A stretch of 64,000 nt of DNA from the NCBI GenBank assembly GCA_963739095.1, contig CAVTZF010000039.1, positions 1-64,000 on the forward strand, written 5' to 3'. The first letter of the stretch is position 1. Each line of letters starts with the position of its first letter. This document shows, in pieces, positions 39,775-48,653 of the stretch. The notes under the pieces were generated by a model. That model had not been told where the DNA came from, did no database searches, and worked only from the letters and a program-made list of their open reading frames with translations. The position numbers were made by a program, and so were the translations under genes. This stretch comes from JACVRW01 sp963739095 (GTDB lineage Bacteria > Actinomycetota > Thermoleophilia > Solirubrobacterales > Thermoleophilaceae).

Positions 39775-42523
39775 TCAGAGGCTCCAGCGAAGTGGGCGCT
39801 CGGGCCGGTAGGAGCAGAACGTGCCGGTTCGCACCGACGCGCGCAGGTGCGCGCCGAGCTCCGGGTGGGCCGCCTCGACCTTCGAGACGGCGCTCCGTAT
39901 CCGCCAGGTGACAGCCGAGCGCGCCCGCTCGGCCGGGTCGCCCGCCCGGCGGGCCCGGCCGCCGAGGCCGAAGGCGGATGCGAGCGCCTCGGTCACGCCG
40001 TCGAGCTCCTCCCGGGCGCGCTCGGCGCGGATCATGTCGCCCGCAGCCTCGGCAAGCTCGATCTGCTCGCGGAGGTCGGCGATGCGGCGCTTGAACTCGG
40101 CCTTCCCCTGCTCGTCGAGCAGCTCGCCGGCGTGCCCCTGGACGGCGAGGCCGTCGTCAGGCGCCGTTGGCGCCGCCTCCGCAGCCGCGCCGGCCGCGAG
40201 CTCCAGGCAATGGATCTCCTCCCCGGACGCGTCGAGCAGGCGCGCGATGTCGTGGAGGCCCTTGAGGTCCGGCAGGTGGGCGTCGACTCCCGCATACGAG
40301 AGGCGCCACAGCTCGCCCTCGCGGCGAAAGACATCCGCCTGCGGCGCGGGGGCGTCCGGCACCCGAGCCGCCGGCGGCGCGCTCTCGAGCGCGCGCAGCT
40401 CGCCGACGACGGCCGGGCCGACGTCCTCCAGCAGCGGTGGCGCGAGCGACGCCACGCGGAGCTCCTCCGCCAGCTGCACGCTCAGCTCCGCGAGGCGCTG
40501 TGCCTCGAGCGGCGCCGGCCTGCGTGCCCGGCGGTCCGTGGTCGCCCCCGCGAGCACCCGGGCGGCCAGCTCGCGGCCGGCCGCTGCGCGCAAGCAGAGG
40601 CGCGCTCGTCCTCAGCACGTCCCAGCGTTGCGAGCGATCACCCGTGGTGGCGAAGTGCTCGTAGGCGCACAGGAGCAGGTGTGCTGCCTCGTCGTCGCGG
40701 CCTTCGGCCGTGGCGAGGGCGCCCAGCTGGCGCATGCTGCTCCCACGGATGAGGAAGAACTCGCTTGCACGGGCGAGCCTGAGGCTCTCTTCGAAGCACG
40801 CCTGGGCGCGGGCGTCACCGCCCGACTTGAAGACGGTGCCGAGCGTGTACAGGACCCAGGCGAGCATGTAGGGGCTCTGCATGCGGTCCGCCTCACGACG
40901 CGCCGCTTCACCCGTCGCGACGGCGTCGTCGTAGCGGCCCGCGGCGGCCAGCGCCTGGCTGCGAAGCACGGACATCTCGAGGGCCACCGCCGGCATGCCG
41001 GCCGCGTATGCGGCGTGCACGGCGTCGTCGATGCGCTCGAGGCCGTCGTCCACCTCGCCGAGAAAGCCGTAGGTCACCAACGCGAGCGCGCGGTGGGCCA
41101 GCACCGCCGGCGGGGCGTCGTCGCGCTCTGTCGCGATCGCGCGATCGGAATAGCGGAGTGCGCGCTCGGGCTGTCCGGCCGCGAACTCCGCCACCGCCGC
41201 GGCGCCGAGCGCATCCTGGGCGAGCCGGTCGTTCGCCTCGGGCCAGCGCTCGAGCGCCTGGCTGCAGAGCGCGGCGATCTCGGCGGCATGCAGCGACGGA
41301 CAGAGCGGCCAGAGCGCGGCGACCAGCCGGAAGGCGCGCTCGTGCGACTCGTCGTTGCGGATCGACCAGAGCGCGGCTGCACGCACCTCGTCGAACGCGC
41401 GGATCCCTGTGCGCAGCATGTTCTTCGTCCAGAGCGCCTCCGCGTCGCGCCGCATGCCGTCGCTGAGCGCCAGGTAGTGGTCGGCGTGCAGCTCGCGCAC
41501 GCGCCGCTCGCCCCCCCGCTCGGCGAGCCGCTCGAGCCCGTAGTGGCGCAGCGACTCGAGCATCGAGTAGAAGGTCGTGCCCTGCTCCTCGTTCGCCACA
41601 AGCAGCGAGCGCTGCACGAGCCGGTCGAGCAGGTCGAGCATCTCGGTGGCCTCGACGCCGCAGCCCGCGCAGACGGCGGCGGCCGCGTCGAGGTCGAAGC
41701 GGCCGGCGAAGACGGCCAGGCGGTCGAAGGCAAGCCGCTCCGGCTCGGAGAGCAGGCGGTACGACCAGTCGATCGTCGCCCGCAGCGTGCGGTGGCGCTC
41801 GCCCTCGCGCGAGCGCGCGCGCGTGAGCAGCCGGAAGCGCTCGTCGAGCAGGCCGGCGATCTCGGCCGGCGACAGCGCCCGGCTGCGCGCGGCGGCCAGC
41901 TCGATCGCAAGCGGCAGCCCGTCGAGGCGACGGCAGATGCGCGCCACCGGCTCGGCGTTGTCCGCGTCGAGGGAGAAGTCCCAGCGCGCCGCGCGGGCGC
42001 GGTCGACGAACAGCGCCACCGCCTCCGAGCGCTCGAGCGCCTCGAGCTCCTCGCCCTCGGGCAGGCCGAGCGGCCCAAGCTGCAGCACCTGCTCCCCGTC
42101 CACGCCGAGCGGCTCGCGGCTCGTGGCGAGCAGGCGCGCGTCGGGGCAGGCGTCGAGGATGCGGTCGGCGAGCTCGGCCGCGCCCGCTATCACGTGCTCG
42201 CAGTTGTCGAGCACGAGCAGCCGTGGGCGCTCGTTGAGCGCCTCGACGACGACGTCGGCGTCGCCATCGCGCCCGAGCGCGTCAGCGACGGCGGCCGGCA
42301 CGGCGTCATCGGAGTCGAGGGCGGTCAGGAAGCACCAGCGCACCTCGCTGCCGTTCGAGCCCGTTGTCGCCTCGGTCGCGAGGCGCGTCTTGCCGGCGCC
42401 GCCGAGGCCGGTGATGGTGACAAGCGGCTCTCGCGTCACGAGCTCGCGCAGGTGCGCGAGCTCGGGCTCACGACCGAAGAAGCTGGTCCTGGCTGCCGGG
42501 GCCGCGGCGTGCTCGGACGACAC
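39775..42523 (-). pseudogene. STAND/NB-ARC-type ATPase regulator, frameshifted
   Basis: The upstream frame starts MSSEHAAAPAARTSFFGREP, with Walker A TGLGGAGKTRLATEA, Walker B RPRLLVLDNCEHVIAGA, ATSREPLGV (sensor-type Arg), RLDGLPLAIELAAARSRALS, then TPR-like helices to about 40600. The C-terminal part, VFRREGELWRLSYAGVDAHL and PDLKGLHDIARLLDASGEEI, is in another frame from 40593 to 39775. That domain is a usual ending for these large regulators, so one base was lost or gained near 40590-40600. No DNA-binding domain is clear, so action at sites A/B is inferred from position. It is read divergently from the 42641 operon. Confidence 0.75.
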
Positions 42524-42565
42524 GACGAGATCCTAGGCTTCCGCGCGCCTCTGCAACAGGGCGGG

Positions 42566-42591
42566 CGTGAGCACCGGCCTCACATCGTGAG
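42566..42591. promoter_or_regulatory. 26-bp site B in the divergent promoter region
   Basis: CGTGAGCACCGGCCTCAC followed by ATCGTGAG, with a further CCTCACGCC at 42599-42607. It lies in the 117-nt region between the ATPase regulator and the 42641 operon, and matches site A. Confidence 0.6.
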
Positions 42592-42640
42592 GCGACCCCT
42601 CACGCCCCTGCTGAAACGGACCTTCGAGGAGGAGGACTTG

Positions 42641-43933
42641 GTGACCATCACCAGCAGCGGATCGTCCAAGCAGGCAGAGGCCCTCAGAGAGCTCGCGAGC
42701 TACCCGCTCCTGGATGCCCTGTACGGCCGCCGCGCGCGTCGCGTCGCGCTCGGCGCCCAGATCCCCGACGGCCCGCTCGCCTACGAATCGCCGCACGATC
42801 CGATGCCGCTGTCGGAGCTCGAGCGGCTCGTCGTGCTGACGTCGATGGCGGGCACCACCGGCTGGCACTACTCGATCACCCGCAACGCGCACTACGCGCC
42901 GCACATGGCGAACTACGCCGCGGGAGCCGCCGGCCGCACGTTCCCGTCCGCCGCCGGCTTCCATACCTCCGAGCTGTTCTTCACGGACGACTCGGGCACG
43001 TGGTTCTTCCCGACCCGCGACGCCGGCGCGCTCGTCGACCCGGCGGACGAGGAGATCACCCCCGAGCTGATGGTCGAGCGCCACGCCGAGCGGCTCGTGA
43101 AGCTCTCCGACGAGCGCATCCATCTCCCGCGCGAGGAGCCCTACCTCGAGGGACACAACACCTGGTGCGTGAACGTGCCGGGCTCGCTGCTCGCGATCCC
43201 CGTGGGCGACCTCGCTCAGCACACGCTCGCCGGACTCTGCTTCCTGACCCAGAACGGCTACTGCCTCACCGACGACGTCAACGGCCGGCCGATCCCGGGC
43301 ATGGAGCGCTACCGCGGGCTCGTCGACGTCGACGACCCGTTCCCGCTCACGTTCTTCGACCAGTACATGCTCGCCGAGATCACGGCCGAGCTCGCCTGCT
43401 CGTGCTACGCGGGCGTGCTCACGCTCCAGGCGATGGGGCTCGGCGGCTGGATGTTCGACGGCGTCGACCGCTTCTCGATGCTGGGCGCCTCCGGCAACCC
43501 CGAGGTGCCGGGGCTCGGCTTCCGCTACGACGAGGACGAGCGCTGGTCGGTGCCGAACCCCACCGGGCTCGAGGGCGTCTTCGAGGCGTTCTGCCCGCCG
43601 CACCACGACGACATGCACGCCGCCGTCGAGGCGTTCTGCGAGCGCAAGTTCGGCGCGGGCGGGCCGCACAACGCCGGCACGAAGGGCGCGTGGAGCGAGT
43701 CCGCGCTGATCCGCTCGAGCGCCCAGGTGCACGACGAGCGCTTCCGGGAGTGCGTCGCCCACCAGGCCCAGTACCTGTACGAGGCCTTCGGGAAGTTCCC
43801 GGCCACGATCCCGTCGGTGATGATCCTGAACTACGTACAGGCCCATCACCTGGACCTGGATTTCTACGACGAGAAGTTCCGGCCCGGCTCCTACCTGCAG
43901 TCACACGCGCGGCACATGGAGGTGTGGCACTGA
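42641..43933 (+). CDS. Unknown 430-aa protein, possibly nitroreductase-superfamily-like
   Basis: GAGGAGGAGGA lies just before GTG 42641. MPLSELERLVVLTSMAGTTG, WHYSITRNAHYAPHMANYAA, TFPSAAGFHTSELFFTDDSG and LDALYGRRARRVALGAQIPD recall the start of nitroreductase-like proteins. No FMN motif is certain. Cysteines occur in GHNTWCVNVPG, AELACSCYAGVL and EAFCPPHHDDMHAAVEAFCE, the latter with a His pair that might bind metal. It is soluble, with no signal. Its stop overlaps the next ATG (TGATG). I do not assign a function. Confidence 0.55.
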   Translation: MTITSSGSSKQAEALRELASYPLLDALYGRRARRVALGAQIPDGPLAYESPHDPMPLSELERLVVLTSMAGTTGWHYSITRNAHYAPHMANYAAGAAGRTFPSAAGFHTSELFFTDDSGTWFFPTRDAGALVDPADEEITPELMVERHAERLVKLSDERIHLPREEPYLEGHNTWCVNVPGSLLAIPVGDLAQHTLAGLCFLTQNGYCLTDDVNGRPIPGMERYRGLVDVDDPFPLTFFDQYMLAEITAELACSCYAGVLTLQAMGLGGWMFDGVDRFSMLGASGNPEVPGLGFRYDEDERWSVPNPTGLEGVFEAFCPPHHDDMHAAVEAFCERKFGAGGPHNAGTKGAWSESALIRSSAQVHDERFRECVAHQAQYLYEAFGKFPATIPSVMILNYVQAHHLDLDFYDEKFRPGSYLQSHARHMEVWH

Positions 43934-44019
43934 TGCCGGCCGCGCACCAAACCCACGCGGGCGAGTACGCGGCGATGCTCTCGTCGTTCGCCCTTGACAC
44001 GAAGGGAACCGAACGATGA
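43933..44019 (+). CDS. 28-aa micro-ORF joining two genes
   Basis: ATG 43933 overlaps the previous TGA (TGATG), and its own TGA is overlapped by the next ATG at 44016 (ATGA). Product starts MPAAHQTHAGEYAAMLSSFA and ends LDTKGTER. Both neighbours' positions are consistent with a translated linker gene. It may be a small protein or only a translational bridge. Confidence 0.5.
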   Translation: MPAAHQTHAGEYAAMLSSFALDTKGTER

Positions 44020-44897
44020 ACACCGTACGCCTGCCATATGTCGAGCAGGGCGATCCCGCCGGCACGCCCGTGCTGCTCCTGCACGGGATCACCGACTCGC
44101 AGCGCTCCTGGGAGCCCGTGCTGCCGCTGCTGCCCGAATCGATCCGGGCGATCGCCGTGACCATGCGCGGTCACGGCGACGCCGAGCGGCCCGACTCCGG
44201 CTACCGGGCGGAGGACTACGCCGCCGACGCCATCGAGCTGCTCGACCAGCTCGGGCTCGAGTCGGTCGTCGTCTGCGGCCACTCGCTCGGGACCTACGTG
44301 GCCGCGCAGATTGCGATCGAGCAGCCGCAGCGCGTCGACGCGCTCGTCCTCGAGGGAGCTCCCGGCACCCCGGCGGAGAACCCGGTGATCGCCGAGGTGG
44401 CCGCGGCCGCCGCTGAGCTCGACGACCCGATCGACCCGGGCTTCGTGCGCGAGTTCCAGCTCTCGACGACCGAGCGGCCGCTCGCGCCCGGACTGCTCGA
44501 CACGTTCGTGGAGGAGAGCCTCAAGCTCCCCGCCCAGACGTGGAGAACGGCGTTCGCGGACCTGCTCGAGATCGACCTCGCGGAGCGCCTGGGCGACATC
44601 GCCGCGCCGACCCTGCTGATCCACGGCGAGCAGGACGCGATCGTGCCCCACAGCGAGCAGAAGTGGCTGCTTGCGCGACTGCCGAACGCCCGGCTCGTGA
44701 GCCTCGAGAGGACCGGTCACGCACCGCACTGGGAGCGTCCCGAGCGCTACGCGACCGAGCTCGCGACCTTCGCCGCGGCCGCCTACGCGTCGCGCGGGGC
44801 GAGCGCCGCGCCGCGGGAAGCGCCCGCGCTGGCGGCGACGACCAGCAAGATCGCGACGATCTCGCGCGTAGCCAGGCCCTCGCCGAGCAGCACGTAG
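44016..44897 (+). CDS. Alpha/beta hydrolase (293 aa)
   Basis: VLLLHGITDSQRSWEPVLP (oxyanion His-Gly), nucleophile VVVCGHSLGTYVAAQIA, acid in LLIHGEQDAIVPHSEQK, and His in RTGHAPHWERPER complete the triad. The lid is in the usual place. Substrate unknown; serine hydrolase of the epoxide hydrolase/haloperoxidase group. The C-terminal 38 residues overlap the convergent EamA gene by 115 nt, so the true end may be unusual or a longer tail has formed. Confidence 0.82.
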   Translation: MNTVRLPYVEQGDPAGTPVLLLHGITDSQRSWEPVLPLLPESIRAIAVTMRGHGDAERPDSGYRAEDYAADAIELLDQLGLESVVVCGHSLGTYVAAQIAIEQPQRVDALVLEGAPGTPAENPVIAEVAAAAAELDDPIDPGFVREFQLSTTERPLAPGLLDTFVEESLKLPAQTWRTAFADLLEIDLAERLGDIAAPTLLIHGEQDAIVPHSEQKWLLARLPNARLVSLERTGHAPHWERPERYATELATFAAAAYASRGASAAPREAPALAATTSKIATISRVARPSPSST

Positions 44898-45622
44898 CCG
44901 GCGAGGGCGGCCATTCCCGGCTCGAGCGACATGAGCACGCCGAACACCCCGGTCGGCAGCCGCCGCAGGGCCTCCATCTCGAGCGCGTAGGGAATCGCGG
45001 ACGACAGCACGGCGACCGCCGCGCCCACGGCCAGGATCCACGGAACGAGCAGCTCGCCGCCGCCGTCGGCGACCCCCACGGGCACGAGCACGGCCGTACC
45101 CACGACCATCGCGAGCGCGAGCCCGTCGGCGCCCTCGAAGCGCTGCCCGACGCGGGCGCTCAGCAGGATGTAGGCCGCCCAGAACGCGCCGGCCAGCAGG
45201 GCGAGGGCGATGCCGAGCGCGTCGAGCCCGCCCTGGCCGAGGTCCGAGAGGAGCAGGATGCCTGCCGCCGCGAGCGCGACCCAGACCAGGTCGAGCGGGC
45301 GGCGCGAGCCCACGACCGCCACGCCGAGCGGGCCGACGAACTCGAACGTCACCGCGGCGCCCAGCGGAATCCGGTCGAGCGCCGAGTAGAAGGACAGGTT
45401 CATGCCCGCGAGCACCAGCCCGAACACGGCGACGAGCACGAGGTCGTTCCGGCTGCGGCCGCGCGGCGACGGGCGCCAGATCGCCATGAGCACGAGCGCG
45501 GCGAACAGCACGCGCAGGAAGACGGTGCCGCCGACTCCGATCTCGTCGAAGAGGCCCTTGGCGAGCGCAGCGCCGAACTGCACCGAGGCGATCGCCAGCA
45601 GCACGAGGAGGGTGGGCGGCAC
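44783..45622 (-). CDS. EamA-family (drug/metabolite) transporter (279 aa)
   Basis: Ten hydrophobic spans in two repeated five-span halves. LLVLLAIASVQFGAALAKGL at the start, IPLGAAVTFEFVGPLGVAVV and MSLEPGMAALAGYVLLGEGL are the EamA/RhtA signatures. Probably exports amino acids or related metabolites. Read divergently from the PLP enzyme gene, with only 17 nt between the start codons. Confidence 0.88.
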   Translation of the reverse strand: MPPTLLVLLAIASVQFGAALAKGLFDEIGVGGTVFLRVLFAALVLMAIWRPSPRGRSRNDLVLVAVFGLVLAGMNLSFYSALDRIPLGAAVTFEFVGPLGVAVVGSRRPLDLVWVALAAAGILLLSDLGQGGLDALGIALALLAGAFWAAYILLSARVGQRFEGADGLALAMVVGTAVLVPVGVADGGGELLVPWILAVGAAVAVLSSAIPYALEMEALRRLPTGVFGVLMSLEPGMAALAGYVLLGEGLATREIVAILLVVAASAGASRGAALAPRDA

Positions 45623-45639
45623 CCCGGGATAATGCCCGC

Positions 45640-46860
45640 ATGGCTGTAACGGAAGTCGCGCCCGCGCCGGCGCGCGAGCGCTCCTACGAGGAGCTCGAGC
45701 AGATCTTCGCCGCGACCACGGCGCCGTTCGCGTTCGTCGACCTCGACGCGATGTGGTCGAACGCGCGCGAGATGCTCGGCCGCGCCGACGGGGTGCCGAT
45801 CCGCGTCGCCAGCAAGTCGGTGCGCTCCCGCTCGCTGCTTGCGTCGATCCTCGACTTCGACCCCGGCTTCCGCGGACTGATGACGTTCACGCTGCCGGAG
45901 ACGCTCTGGCTCCACGGGCACGGGTTCCGCGACCTCCTGGTCGCTTACCCGAGCGCCGATCGTAAGGCGCTCGCCGAGCTCGCCCGGCTCGACGACGAGC
46001 GGCCGCCGATCGTGATGGTGGACTCGGTCGAGCAGCTCGAGCTGATCGAGGCCGCAGCGCGCGGCGCCGGCCCGGTGCGCGTCTGCATCGACCTCGACCT
46101 CAGCTGGTGGCCGCTCGGCGGCCGCCTCAAGATCGGCGTCAAGCGCTCGCCCGTGCACGAACCCGCCCAGGCGCGCGCGCTCGCCGAGGAGATCGTGAGG
46201 CGGCCGGGGCTCGAGCTCGCCGGGCTGATGGGCTACGAGGCGCACATCGCGGGCGTCGGCGACCGGCCGCTGGGAAAACGCCTGCAGGGCTACGCGATCC
46301 GGGCGATGAAGGCGCTCTCGGTGCCCGAGCTCGCCGAACGCCGCGCGGCCGCCGTGGCGGCTGTCCGCGAGGTGGCCGACGTCGAGATCGTGAACGGCGG
46401 CGGGACCGGGAGCATCCACTCGACGCGCGCGGAGAGCATCGTCACCGAGATCACGGCCGGCTCTGGCTTCTACGCGCCAACTCTCTTCGACCGATACGCC
46501 TCATTCCGGCTCACGCCGGCCGCGATGTTCGCGATGCCGGTGGTGCGCCGCCCGAGCGGCGGCGTGGCGACGCTGCTGGGCGGGGGCTACCTTGCGTCGG
46601 GTGCCGCAGGCCCCGATCGGCTGCCGGCGCCGGAGCTGCCGCGCGGACTGCGGCTGGATCCGCTCGAGGGGGCAGGAGAGGTGCAGACGCCGGTGATCGG
46701 GGCGGCCGCCGCTAGCCTGCGCGTGGGTGCAAACGTTTACCTGCGCCATGCGAAGGCCGGCGAGCTGTGCGAGCGATTCAACAGCCTCCAGCTGCTGAGC
46801 GGCAGCGAGATCGTCGGAGAGGTCCCGACGTACCGCGGCGAGGGCCGGGCCGAGTTGTAG
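45640..46860 (+). CDS. PLP-dependent amino-acid deaminase/aldolase, alanine-racemase fold (406 aa)
   Basis: The fold-III barrel start is APFAFVDLDAMWSNAREMLG with the PLP lysine in PIRVASKSVRSRSLL. Later marks are CIDLDLSWWPLGGRLKIGVK, GLMGYEAHIAGVGD, EIVNGGGTGSIHST and TEITAGSGFYAPTLFDRY. This matches the D-threonine aldolase / D-amino-acid dehydratase-like group. In actinobacteria this gene often stands next to a D-arabinono-1,4-lactone oxidase gene; here two sulfatase genes lie between them. Confidence 0.8.
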   Translation: MAVTEVAPAPARERSYEELEQIFAATTAPFAFVDLDAMWSNAREMLGRADGVPIRVASKSVRSRSLLASILDFDPGFRGLMTFTLPETLWLHGHGFRDLLVAYPSADRKALAELARLDDERPPIVMVDSVEQLELIEAAARGAGPVRVCIDLDLSWWPLGGRLKIGVKRSPVHEPAQARALAEEIVRRPGLELAGLMGYEAHIAGVGDRPLGKRLQGYAIRAMKALSVPELAERRAAAVAAVREVADVEIVNGGGTGSIHSTRAESIVTEITAGSGFYAPTLFDRYASFRLTPAAMFAMPVVRRPSGGVATLLGGGYLASGAAGPDRLPAPELPRGLRLDPLEGAGEVQTPVIGAAAASLRVGANVYLRHAKAGELCERFNSLQLLSGSEIVGEVPTYRGEGRAEL

Positions 46861-46943
46861 TGCCGGAAGCACGCGGCTCGGCCGCGTGCGCCCGGATCGC
46901 GTTCCACCCGCAACACGGGCCGAGGGCTCGTGTTGGAATCTCT

Positions 46944-48653
46944 GTGTCCCGCCTCCTAGCAGGCGTCCTCGCGGCGCTCGCCCTGCTCGCCTGCGCCGCC
47001 GCGCCGGCGTTGGCGCAGCAGCAGGCACCGAACATCGTCGTGATCATGACCGACGACCAGACGGCGGCGAGCGTGCCGATGATGCCGCAGCTGAACGCGC
47101 TGATCGCGAACGAGGGCACGAACTTCGAGCAGGCGATCGCCAGCTTCCCGCTCTGCTGCCCGTCGCGGGCCACCAACCTCACCGGCCAGTACGCACACAA
47201 CCACGGCGTGCTCCACAACAGCGGGCTGTTCGGCGGCTTCCGGATGCTCGACAACACGAACACGCTGCCGGTGTGGCTGCAGGCCGCCGGCTACCGCACG
47301 ATGCACGTCGGGCGCTACCTGAACGGCTACCAGTACAGCGACGGGATCCCGGCCGGCTACACCGACTGGTACGGGAGCCCGCACGCGAACGCCTTCAACT
47401 ACACGAACTGGAAGGTCAACGAGAACGGCGTGCTGCGCTCCTATCCGCAGCCCGACCGACCGGGCGACTACCAGACCGACCAGTCCACGCGCCGCGCGGT
47501 CGGCCTGATCGAAGACGCTGCGCCGTCGGCGCAGCCGTTCTACCTGTCGCTCTGGTACGTCGCGCCGCACCGCGGCGGACCGCGCGACCCGGACGACCCG
47601 CCCAGCCCGGGCACGCCCTCGCCCGCTCCGCGTCACCGCGACGCGTTCGCGGCGTACTCGATGCCGCGGCTGCCGAACTTCAACGAGAGGTCGATGTACG
47701 ACAAGCCGCAGGTGGTTGCCGACCGCCCGCGCTTCACGCCCGAGAAGATCGCGGGCATCGAGGAGAACTGGCGCCAGGAGCTCGAGAGCCTGCTCTCCGT
47801 CGACGAGGGTGTGGCACAGGTGATCGACGCGCTGCGCCGGAGCGGCGAGCTCGACAACACGCTGATCGTCTACATGTCCGACAACGGCTTCATGCACGGT
47901 GAGCACCGGGCGCTCGCCGAGAAGGTGCTGCCCTACGAACCGTCGATCCGGGTCCCGCTCCTGATGCGCGGCCCCGGCATCCCGCGCGGGCGCGTCGACG
48001 AGCGGCTCGTCGCGAACCTCGACGTTCCCGCCACGATCCTCGACGCCGCCCATGTGATGCCGTGGCGCGTGCTCGACGGGCGCTCGCTGCTCGAGCTGGC
48101 CGAGGATCCCGGTGAGGAGTGGGGACGCGACATCCTGATCGAGAACGGCCGCGGCGCGAACGGCATTCCCACCTACCGCGGCATCCGCAACTACCGCTAC
48201 CTGTACGTCGAGCACCTCACCACGGGCGAGTACGAGCTCTACGACCTGGTCGAGGACCCCTACCAGCTGAACAGCAGGGACGGCTCCGACCGCTACCGGC
48301 GCGTGCAGCGCGACCTGAAGCGGCGGCTGCGCGAGCTCCGCACCTGCTCCGGGGCGAGCTGCTTCGCCGCCCCGCGGCTGCGGCTCTTCCTGCGCTCGGA
48401 CGGACGGCCCATCTCACGCTGCCTGCGCGACGATCTGCGCGTGCGCGTCGGCGGCTCGGAGCGCGACGACATCATGAGCGCGGACGTGCTCGTCGGCCGC
48501 CGCCGCGTCGGCCGTGCGCTCACGCCGCCGGTGGTCGAGGACATCCCGCTGCGGCAGCTCCGCTCTCAGGGCCGCTTCCGCCTGCGCGTCCGCACCGAGA
48601 CGATCGACGGCCGCCGGCTGACGCTCGACCGCGTGCTGCGCGCGTGCCGGTGA
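46944..48653 (+). CDS. Secreted sulfatase (569 aa), first of a pair
   Basis: GTG 46944 gives a signal peptide (SRLLAGVLAALALLACAAAP, cut after ALA). The catalytic N-terminal domain has PNIVVIMTDDQTAASVPMMP with the metal Asp pair, and FPLCCPSRATNLTG, in which the second Cys of CCPSR is the formylglycine site (C-x-P-S-R). YMSDNGFMHGEHRALAEKV is a later metal/sulfate loop. The C-terminal 100 residues are basic with cysteines. Hydrolyses sulfate esters outside the cell. The stop overlaps the next GTG. Confidence 0.87.
   Translation: MSRLLAGVLAALALLACAAAPALAQQQAPNIVVIMTDDQTAASVPMMPQLNALIANEGTNFEQAIASFPLCCPSRATNLTGQYAHNHGVLHNSGLFGGFRMLDNTNTLPVWLQAAGYRTMHVGRYLNGYQYSDGIPAGYTDWYGSPHANAFNYTNWKVNENGVLRSYPQPDRPGDYQTDQSTRRAVGLIEDAAPSAQPFYLSLWYVAPHRGGPRDPDDPPSPGTPSPAPRHRDAFAAYSMPRLPNFNERSMYDKPQVVADRPRFTPEKIAGIEENWRQELESLLSVDEGVAQVIDALRRSGELDNTLIVYMSDNGFMHGEHRALAEKVLPYEPSIRVPLLMRGPGIPRGRVDERLVANLDVPATILDAAHVMPWRVLDGRSLLELAEDPGEEWGRDILIENGRGANGIPTYRGIRNYRYLYVEHLTTGEYELYDLVEDPYQLNSRDGSDRYRRVQRDLKRRLRELRTCSGASCFAAPRLRLFLRSDGRPISRCLRDDLRVRVGGSERDDIMSADVLVGRRRVGRALTPPVVEDIPLRQLRSQGRFRLRVRTETIDGRRLTLDRVLRACR

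Noticed and set aside
39821..43933. Very long plus-strand open frame (1370 codons)
   Set aside because: Only the part from GTG 42641 is coding. The first 2.7 kb runs antisense to the ATPase regulator and is Arg/Ala/Ser-rich with no domain, a product of high GC.
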